Shown in pieces: positions 8,050 to 14,442 of a DNA stretch of 64,000 bases; position 1 is the stretch's first letter; each line of letters begins with the position of its first letter. Location: NCBI GenBank assembly GCA_024696945.1, contig JAILGF010000104.1, forward strand, positions 1 to 64,000. Reading direction: 5' to 3'. A program made the translations under genes and the position numbers. Under the pieces are notes generated by a model. The model did no database searches and was not told where the DNA came from. It saw only the letters and a list, made by a program, of their open reading frames with translations. The stretch is from Lachnospiraceae bacterium. GTDB lineage: Bacteria; Bacillota; Clostridia; Lachnospirales; Lachnospiraceae.

Positions 8050-9554
8050 TCGTTTCTGTATCTATACACGAAATTTCCGAAGGAGGCTGTGCCTCCTTTT
8101 GTTTTTGATGAGAACATTACAATTCCGAATCTGTTTCCGGTAAAGTGCTCCAGTCGGAATCTCATTTTCTTTTTAGGTCCTATCTGTTTCCAGCCCAGAC
8201 CGTAATCATAGAAAAATAACGCTTCATCCTTTCTGTTGGAAAAATCTGCACAGATTTTGAATCTTACAACAGGCGAGGGTGTAAGATCTATCTTTTTTAT
8301 TATTTCCTTTCCACCCTCTTCTTCACGTTCCATATATACGATCTCATAATTCTGCCCGTTAAGTGTAAGGCCTATAAAACCGTATAAATGCTGCAATGCG
8401 CAAAGTCCCGCGTAATCACCGTCCTTCATTTCTCCCCCAAGGACGGTTATCTCAGCCTCGCAGATCATTTCATGCATCCTCTGTGTAAGAGTATTCTTGG
8501 CCTGCACCGGAGATGTACATATTTTATCGGTAGTAACAGAATAAATACCCATTTCAGTCTCACGTTTTATCAGCTTCATATCAGGCTGATGATTGAACTG
8601 CCATATCTTTTTAAATCCAAAACAGGAGTCCTTATCATAAACAGTCATAAAATCATCGCTTCCGACAAGCGGTTCAATGAATCCGTCCTTTTTGGATGAG
8701 GGAAGTTCAAAGCTTTCAGGCATTTTCCCATTATTACCGAATACCGGGAAATCTCCTTCCCAAGTAACAGGAAGTATATAGGGAATCCTGCCTGAAGCCC
8801 CTCTGTCCTGGAAAAGCATTGCATACCAATTGCCTTCGGGAGTGTCAAACATAGCACCCTGAGCAATTCCGGAATTAAACCAGCCGCAGTCATCGGTAAA
8901 GACATCCTTACCGGTGAATTCTCCGTCTATCGAATCGGACACAAAACAGCTTTCGGCCCTGAACCACCTGTTTTCTAGTGAATGTATAAAAAGCAGATAA
9001 TACTTACCGTTTATTTTGTAAAAATGTGTGCCTTCATAACCCAGAGGAGTTTTCTTAGAATCGGAAACCGCAAGTCTGTGAAGTCCATCCTTTTTAGGCC
9101 CGCTAAGATTCGACTCAAGTTCAGTTATATAAATGTCCCTGTTTCCGTAAGCAATATATACCTTGTCATTATCATCGAATAAGATGGAACAGTCATGGAA
9201 AAAGCCTTCGATATATGATTTTCTCCACGGTCCTTCTATTGAATCTGATGTAAAAAGATATGTTTTATGTGTGTCATTGCACACAAAAGCTATATAAAAA
9301 ATGCCCTTATTGTATCTAAACGATGCTGCCCACATGCCTTTTCCGTAAATATTGCCGTTACCGTCCAGCTTCTGGTCATCGGTTCCGTCTAACTCATCAT
9401 ATACAAAAGCGGCATGTTCCCACTTTACAAGATCTTTTGATCTAAGGATCTCGCAGCCGGGAAAAAAGTACATGGATGTACTGACCATATAATAGGTATC
9501 TTCTATTCTAATTACGTCATTATCAGGACAATCAACTCCTAAAATGGGTTTCAT
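8046..9554 (-). CDS. Glycoside hydrolase family 43 (beta-xylosidase/arabinofuranosidase type)
   Basis: A cytoplasmic enzyme (no signal peptide) of 502 residues, likely removing xylose or arabinose from short xylan fragments. The five-bladed propeller shows the general base in CPDNDVIR (Asp11), the pKa-modulating Asp in FFHDCSILFDD and the acid in YEGTHFYKINGKYYLL. From about residue 310 a beta-sandwich of the GH43 C-terminal type follows. Start at ATG 9554 with AAGGTGA upstream, ten bases after the esterase stop; an earlier in-frame start at 9578 would overlap the esterase and lacks a site. Co-transcribed with the esterase. Exact substrate cannot be read. Confidence 0.9.
   Translation of the reverse strand: MKPILGVDCPDNDVIRIEDTYYMVSTSMYFFPGCEILRSKDLVKWEHAAFVYDELDGTDDQKLDGNGNIYGKGMWAASFRYNKGIFYIAFVCNDTHKTYLFTSDSIEGPWRKSYIEGFFHDCSILFDDNDKVYIAYGNRDIYITELESNLSGPKKDGLHRLAVSDSKKTPLGYEGTHFYKINGKYYLLFIHSLENRWFRAESCFVSDSIDGEFTGKDVFTDDCGWFNSGIAQGAMFDTPEGNWYAMLFQDRGASGRIPYILPVTWEGDFPVFGNNGKMPESFELPSSKKDGFIEPLVGSDDFMTVYDKDSCFGFKKIWQFNHQPDMKLIKRETEMGIYSVTTDKICTSPVQAKNTLTQRMHEMICEAEITVLGGEMKDGDYAGLCALQHLYGFIGLTLNGQNYEIVYMEREEEGGKEIIKKIDLTPSPVVRFKICADFSNRKDEALFFYDYGLGWKQIGPKKKMRFRLEHFTGNRFGIVMFSSKTKGGTASFGNFVYRYRND
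8080..8098 (+). terminator. Terminator of the AraC gene inside GH43 coding sequence
   Basis: AAGGAGGC-TGT-GCCTCCTT followed by TTGTTTTTG on the plus strand, 31 bases after the araC stop. The same bases encode a Gly-Thr-Ala-Ser stretch near the C terminus of the GH43 protein on the other strand. Confidence 0.75.
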
Positions 9555-9564
9555 GAATTCACCT

Positions 9565-11085
9565 TTAATTCTTTCCAATATATTCTATAATGAAATCTGC
9601 AAGAGGTGTATTACCTGTTGTAGGAATACTTCCTTCCTTAATGAAATTCATTTCTGCCTTGTTTTCATCAGAATATGTCATCCAAACAGGCATTTGCTTT
9701 CCGTTTGAATCCACACCGTTAGGATCACCGGTCTTAATGAAGTTAGTAATATAATTACACATCTGACGTGCAAGGTCATAATGTCTTCCCACAAAAGGTC
9801 TCCAGCACTTAGCAAGTGTCTCAAACCAGAACCAGAGGTCAACCGAGTGGAATGAACCGGGATTGTCCCATCCGGGTATATCGGGATTAAATCTGTAGTA
9901 GTAATAGTTTCTGCCTGTACCAAGCTTGCTAAGTTTGCTGAATGTATTCTTTACTGCACACTCAATACCCTGTACTGAAGCATACATCTTTTCACCCTTC
10001 TTATCACGTGCACCGGGAATTGCAAGGAACCTCTCAGCCTCATCGCCGAAAATAGCTTTAGCCTTAGACTCAAAATCAGTATCCGAATCGGCAAATATTG
10101 CCGAAGGGAACTCATCAACCGTATTACCGGCGATAATGTTGACATCATTACCTTTACCGCTTGCAAGCTTGGCATATGTATCTCCGTCACAGAATACACC
10201 GTCATTGCATGTAGCAAACATAAAGCCCTTCTTATTCCTGAACTCTGCATATTTATCGCGAATAAAGAATGCGTCAAGCTTTCTTGCTTCTTCAAGGGTC
10301 TTTACTCCAAGAAATTCCTCGAAGAACTCAGTTCCGAACTTACCTGCTTCTTCCAATGTAAGCTGTCTGAAGAAAGGATTGTCCATGTAAGGATTTTTTA
10401 TCATACCGCTCATGATAACGGCATTCTTGATAAGACCTTTGTTCTGATCGCATGTAATCTGTGCAAGTGTGCTTCCGCCGCCTGCTGACTGACCGGCGAT
10501 GGTTATATTGTCAGGATCACCACCGAATGCAGCAATATTTCTATGAACCCAGCGAAGACCTGCCTGCTGGTCAAGATGTCCGAAGTTTGCGGGATTTTCA
10601 GGCTGATTCTTTGTAATCTCGGGATGAACAAGGAAACCTAATGCGCCAAGTCTGTAGTTAACCGATACCACGATAATGCCACGTCTTGCCATTCTCTCGC
10701 CGTCAAATTCCATCTCTGCGGTATAACCCCACTGGAAACCGCCGCCAAAATACCATATAAAAACAGGAAGTTTTTCATCAGTGGATTTTGCAGGAGTCCA
10801 TATATTAAGATACAGGCAGTCCTCACCCATGGGTATATCGGGATCTACATGCCATTCTCTGCAGTAGATATCTGTTCCGACTGCCGGCTGGTCCTGCACG
10901 GATATAGGCGCAAACTGGAAGCAATCCCTAACGCCGTCCCAATCAGCTGCAGGCTGAGGAGCTCTCCATCTGTTTTCTCCTACAGGCGGAGCTGCAAAAG
11001 GAACGCCCTTAAATGATGTGATTCTTGGATCTGCAGCGGGAAGACCGCGAACTATTCCGTTTTCTGTTTTTGCTGTTCTAAGCAT
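9565..11085 (-). CDS. Type-B carboxylesterase
   Basis: A 506-residue alpha/beta hydrolase of the carboxylesterase/PNB-esterase family without signal peptide, so cytoplasmic. Catalytic Ser sits in IAGQSAGGGS (near residue 197; the more usual form is GESAGG), the oxyanion loop reads WYFGGGFQWG, and the catalytic His is probably in FHSVDLWFWF near 420. In a xylan locus it likely removes acetyl or aromatic acyl groups from imported xylo-oligosaccharides; substrate is inference. Start has GGAGG eight bases upstream. Operon with the GH43 gene. Confidence 0.88.
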   Translation of the reverse strand: MLRTAKTENGIVRGLPAADPRITSFKGVPFAAPPVGENRWRAPQPAADWDGVRDCFQFAPISVQDQPAVGTDIYCREWHVDPDIPMGEDCLYLNIWTPAKSTDEKLPVFIWYFGGGFQWGYTAEMEFDGERMARRGIIVVSVNYRLGALGFLVHPEITKNQPENPANFGHLDQQAGLRWVHRNIAAFGGDPDNITIAGQSAGGGSTLAQITCDQNKGLIKNAVIMSGMIKNPYMDNPFFRQLTLEEAGKFGTEFFEEFLGVKTLEEARKLDAFFIRDKYAEFRNKKGFMFATCNDGVFCDGDTYAKLASGKGNDVNIIAGNTVDEFPSAIFADSDTDFESKAKAIFGDEAERFLAIPGARDKKGEKMYASVQGIECAVKNTFSKLSKLGTGRNYYYYRFNPDIPGWDNPGSFHSVDLWFWFETLAKCWRPFVGRHYDLARQMCNYITNFIKTGDPNGVDSNGKQMPVWMTYSDENKAEMNFIKEGSIPTTGNTPLADFIIEYIGKN

Positions 11086-11137
11086 GTCAAATACCTCCGT
11101 ATATTATGTGATTTTTATAAAACCCCTATAAATGCAT

Positions 11138-11155
11138 ATTATACTAAAACGTTTT
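11138..11155 (-). promoter_or_regulatory. Promoter/operator of the esterase-GH43 operon
   Basis: Minus-strand -10 TATAAT (11138-11143) preceded by a 10-bp palindrome AAAACGTTTT (11146-11155) in the spacer. No good -35 is present at 17 bases. The palindrome resembles the core of LacI/CcpA-family operators and a similar core occurs in the xylB operon promoter. A weak -35 with an AraC gene nearby suggests activation. Confidence 0.5.
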
Positions 11156-11210
11156 AAAATACTTTGATTATTTTGCTTAATAATATTCAATTTTTGCGAA
11201 AAAAAAAAAA

Positions 11211-11235
11211 AAGGAAGCCTATAAACAGCTTCCTT
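11211..11235 (-). terminator. Terminator of the small membrane protein genes
   Basis: Minus strand AAGGAAGC-TGTTTATAG-GCTTCCTT followed by a run of more than ten T. Ten bases after the stop at 11245. Confidence 0.88.
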
Positions 11236-11244
11236 TAAAACATT

Positions 11245-11463
11245 TTATAAACCGCTCCCCCCCGCAAACAAGTAGTTTATCACTACTGCGGCAATGACAA
11301 GAAACATAAGTCCGAAAACGATTAACCTAAACGTTTTGTCTGCTTTTTTACGCTTTGCCTTGTCGTTTACGGCTTTTTCTTTTAATTCCTCTTCCTTTAT
11401 TTTTTCATAGGCTTCAAGCTCCATCTGTTGCCTTTTTTCTTCGTCGTTAAATTGTACCTGCAT
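11245..11463 (-). CDS. Small tail-anchored protein of unknown function
   Basis: 72 residues. Residues 5-42 are highly charged and probably helical (many Glu and Lys, repeated EE and KK pairs), then one hydrophobic segment (about 46-66, LIVFGLMFLVIAAVVINYLF) and a short Gly/Ser tail. This is the layout of a C-terminally anchored coiled-coil protein with its bulk in the cytoplasm. I do not recognise a family. It starts with AAGG eight bases upstream, follows the PH-domain gene by 29 bases, and ends at a strong terminator, so the two are likely one unit. Confidence 0.65.
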   Translation of the reverse strand: MQVQFNDEEKRQQMELEAYEKIKEEELKEKAVNDKAKRKKADKTFRLIVFGLMFLVIAAVVINYLFAGGSGL

Positions 11464-11492
11464 ATCATTTACCTTAACCCTTGCTTAATCAA

Positions 11493-12104
11493 TTAAAACA
11501 GATCGCCTGATGATTCAAAGTTCTCTCCGTTGTCATCATAATCATCAGGACAGTCATGATCGTGATTATTGATGATTTCACGTCCGGTAACTCTCTTACG
11601 GTCACGCTCATCCTCAACCAGTTTGGAAATAAGCTCTTTAACCGCATTAGACTTCTTAATGTTGATAAGGTTCAGTGAAGGACATGTCTTATCGGATGAT
11701 TTAACCTCCAAGGTTCCAAGACCGAAAAGCTTCTGCCAGAACTTTCTTGTAAGAGCGAAATCGGTTACTCTGTAAAGCTTTACTTCATCTTCTCTGGTAT
11801 TGAATAAACCCTTTACCATAACAAGCTTCTCATTTGTCAGATAGTACCTGGTAAAGGTCCAAGGAAGTCCGAAAAATGCAATCCTCTTTCTGTCATGCCA
11901 TTTATACTTTGAATTTGACTTAATGCTTTCAGAGCTGATAAGAGCACTGATGTAAACATCCTTAACCAAAAGAAGAACACATAAGATAATTGCAAGAACC
12001 TTAACCAATGTAGGAACATCGTCATACAAAAACAGGAAAATACAAAAACCTACTTTAAGTAAAAAACCGATAATATTAGCAAAAATAATTTTACCGCTGC
12101 TCAT
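11493..12104 (-). CDS. Membrane protein with bacterial PH domain
   Basis: 203 residues. Two hydrophobic segments (about 7-27 and 31-50) form a hairpin anchor, followed by a bacterial PH-like domain (bPH_2/YdbS type) with TRYYLTNEKLVMVKGLFNT and LGTLEVKSSD around residues 85-145. The last 50 residues are charged and probably disordered (HDHDCPDDYDDNGE). Function of these proteins is mostly unknown. SD GGAGGA is ideal. Co-transcribed with the small membrane protein downstream; the xylanase is divergent. Confidence 0.75.
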   Translation of the reverse strand: MSSGKIIFANIIGFLLKVGFCIFLFLYDDVPTLVKVLAIILCVLLLVKDVYISALISSESIKSNSKYKWHDRKRIAFFGLPWTFTRYYLTNEKLVMVKGLFNTREDEVKLYRVTDFALTRKFWQKLFGLGTLEVKSSDKTCPSLNLINIKKSNAVKELISKLVEDERDRKRVTGREIINNHDHDCPDDYDDNGENFESSGDLF

Positions 12105-12287
12105 TTTTTATCCTCCGTAAAAAGTTTTTCCCCAAAAACTATCGTAATTATAATACATTTCACCTTCTTTAGTCAAGCAAAAAAAGCAAGTATATGCATT
12201 TTAATGACAATATTCTTCTATATTTAATAGTCTGTTTTTGTTATAATAATGCCGTTGCTTTAAAATTATAATTTGAGGAGGTTTATA

Positions 12288-14333
12288 ATGAAACTCAAAA
12301 CTGGAAGAATTCTTGCATTTCTTCTGACATTTACAATGATCGTCACATCCTTTACAGGCGGGATTACCGTACGGGCTGCAACTGAGTATGTCGATACTTC
12401 AGAATATGAAAGTCTTGCCTGGATTTACAGGGATTATTTTAAGGTAGGCGCTGCGTGCGAAGCCATCAGCCATTGGGGAGATACCCGTAAGGAAATAGGA
12501 AATCCCACTAAAGAAGCAGTTATAGCAAATCTTTTTAACAGTATAACCTGCGGAAATGAATTGAAACCCGCTTACAATTTTAGTTCAACATCCGAAACAC
12601 TTTTTAAGGTTGACCGTGCCGGTGAAGAAATGCTCAATTGGGCAAAGAATAACGGCGTTGGAATGCGTTTCCATGTATTGTTGTGGCATTCTCAGGTTAA
12701 TCCTAATTTCTTTGCCGTCGATTTTAAAGCTACATCCAAAGGGGTACCCACAACAAGTGATACCGCAGAGCTTGACGAGGATTGTCTTGTTGATCGAGAA
12801 ACCCTTGTTGACCGCCTTCGTACCTATATTTACGGTGCAATGGAATATCTCTATTCTAACGGTTTTGCCGGAACAGTATATGCAATGGACGTTGTTAACG
12901 AGGCTGTTGATGAAGCTAAGGATGACGGCTTAAGAAGAAGCTACTGGTACAAGATAATAGGACCGGAATTTCTTTATTACGCATTCCTTTTTGCAAGAGA
13001 GGCAGAAATAAAATATTCCAAACAATATGCTGCCGATTACGGTCTCGATCCTGACGGCGATCTCTCTTCCATCCGGCCTAAGCTTTTTTATAACGATTAT
13101 AATGAATGGTTCACCAAAAGAGTTAACGTAATAACAGACTTTGTTACTAACAGACCTTGGAATGCAGGTCAGCAGATGATCAAATCCGATATCATTCCTG
13201 CAGACGGAGACGGTACCATAAAGGGAGACGGTCTTATTGACGGTATAGGAATGCAGGGACACTTAAGCGACAATAATAACATCGATGAATACATGAGAGC
13301 TCTCAGGGCATACAGTGAAATTGTCGATGAAGTACATATCACGGAGCTTGACGTAGGAGTAACACGTACCGGTGAGAACCGCTGGTATTATCAGGCAAAG
13401 TTCTATTATGATTTCTTCGCTGCACTTATTGAAGAAGTTAAGAACGGTGCAAAGCTTACATCGGTTACTTTCTGGGGACTTACCGACGATTCCTCCTGGA
13501 GGGACGGCGCTTATCCTCTTCTTTTCACCTATAATCTGACCGCCAAGGCTGCGTTCTATGCTGTTGCCATGGCAGGAAAGGGCGAAGAGTTTAACATGAA
13601 TCTTGCTCAGACTTTAACAGAGTTTAAAGACATCAATGTAGATTTTGAACCTTATACGGACGAAGCAACCGGTGCTAAAACAAATTATACAGTAGCATCT
13701 GCAGGCTTCATGGCCAGAGGAACCGGTCATATGCCTACGTTAAGGCTCTTATCCCACAATAATCATACAGAGGGTGCAAAAGTAGGTTATTGTCTTGTCT
13801 GTGAGAGAAATGAGCAGGATGCTACCTGTATGATCGATATAGCAAAATTCTCCGGAAAGAATATTACTTTCACGGCATATGTTAAAACGGAAGATTCTGA
13901 GCTTGCCATAGGCCTTGACACAGGTACGTCAACAGAGCTTAAAAGGATTACTCCCGGCGATGACTGGGCTCCGGTATCCATCAATTTTGATGTTCCCGAC
14001 AATCTTAATTCAGCCTTCGTTTATTTTGAAACAAACGGCAGTTCGGATATATTTATCGATGACGTATCGATAATATATACAAAAGAAGGTGAAGAACCTG
14101 CACCTGTTGTAGGTGAAGAGCCTGTAGAAATCAGTGAAGATAACAATGATGAAGAAACACCTTCAACGTCCGAATCCGAGCCGAGCGTAACCCCCACTCC
14201 CACTACTGCCGATACAGATACTGTTTCCGAAAATTCCAATACCACAAAATATATCGCTATCGGTCTTATCATTCTCGGTGCACTGTTACTTGGATATGCA
14301 GGTGTCTTAATAGCTGTGAACAAGAAGAAATGA
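12288..14333 (+). CDS. Secreted, membrane-anchored GH10 endo-1,4-beta-xylanase
   Basis: Cleaves the xylan backbone outside the cell. ATG 12288 follows GAGGAGG; a TTG five codons earlier lies within that site and is rejected. Signal peptide residues 1-31. GH10 barrel about 35-440, acid/base Glu205 in MDVVNEAVD and nucleophile Glu353 in ITELDVG, plus the family motif LLWHSQ. About 445-590 is a beta-sandwich resembling a CBM4/9-type carbohydrate-binding module (IFIDDVSI at its end). A Ser/Thr/Pro/Glu linker follows, then a terminal membrane segment (YIAIGLIILGALLLGYAG) and NKKK. There is no LPXTG sortase signal, so it should be held by the membrane. A -10 TATAAT lies at 12242-12247 with no clear -35. 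Confidence 0.95.
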   Translation: MKLKTGRILAFLLTFTMIVTSFTGGITVRAATEYVDTSEYESLAWIYRDYFKVGAACEAISHWGDTRKEIGNPTKEAVIANLFNSITCGNELKPAYNFSSTSETLFKVDRAGEEMLNWAKNNGVGMRFHVLLWHSQVNPNFFAVDFKATSKGVPTTSDTAELDEDCLVDRETLVDRLRTYIYGAMEYLYSNGFAGTVYAMDVVNEAVDEAKDDGLRRSYWYKIIGPEFLYYAFLFAREAEIKYSKQYAADYGLDPDGDLSSIRPKLFYNDYNEWFTKRVNVITDFVTNRPWNAGQQMIKSDIIPADGDGTIKGDGLIDGIGMQGHLSDNNNIDEYMRALRAYSEIVDEVHITELDVGVTRTGENRWYYQAKFYYDFFAALIEEVKNGAKLTSVTFWGLTDDSSWRDGAYPLLFTYNLTAKAAFYAVAMAGKGEEFNMNLAQTLTEFKDINVDFEPYTDEATGAKTNYTVASAGFMARGTGHMPTLRLLSHNNHTEGAKVGYCLVCERNEQDATCMIDIAKFSGKNITFTAYVKTEDSELAIGLDTGTSTELKRITPGDDWAPVSINFDVPDNLNSAFVYFETNGSSDIFIDDVSIIYTKEGEEPAPVVGEEPVEISEDNNDEETPSTSESEPSVTPTPTTADTDTVSENSNTTKYIAIGLIILGALLLGYAGVLIAVNKKK

Positions 14334-14404
14334 TTATAATCAATAACGTTACCTCGCAAACGCCTTCAGCGTTTCCTCGTTAACAAAATGATGCTTCGCA
14401 TACT

Positions 14405-14435
14405 AAGAGATCCCCTAAAAGATGGGGGATCTCTT
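14405..14435 (+). terminator. Terminator of the GH10 gene
   Basis: AAGAGATCCCC and GGGGATCTCTT form an 11-bp stem with a nine-base loop, followed by TATTTTGTT on the plus strand. It lies between the convergent xylanase and McrB-like genes and may also serve the latter. Confidence 0.85.
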
Positions 14436-14442
14436 TATTTTG

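Noticed and set aside
11195..11215. Poly-A tract as an assembly artefact
   Set aside because: It is the T-run of a strong minus-strand terminator with a perfect stem beside it.
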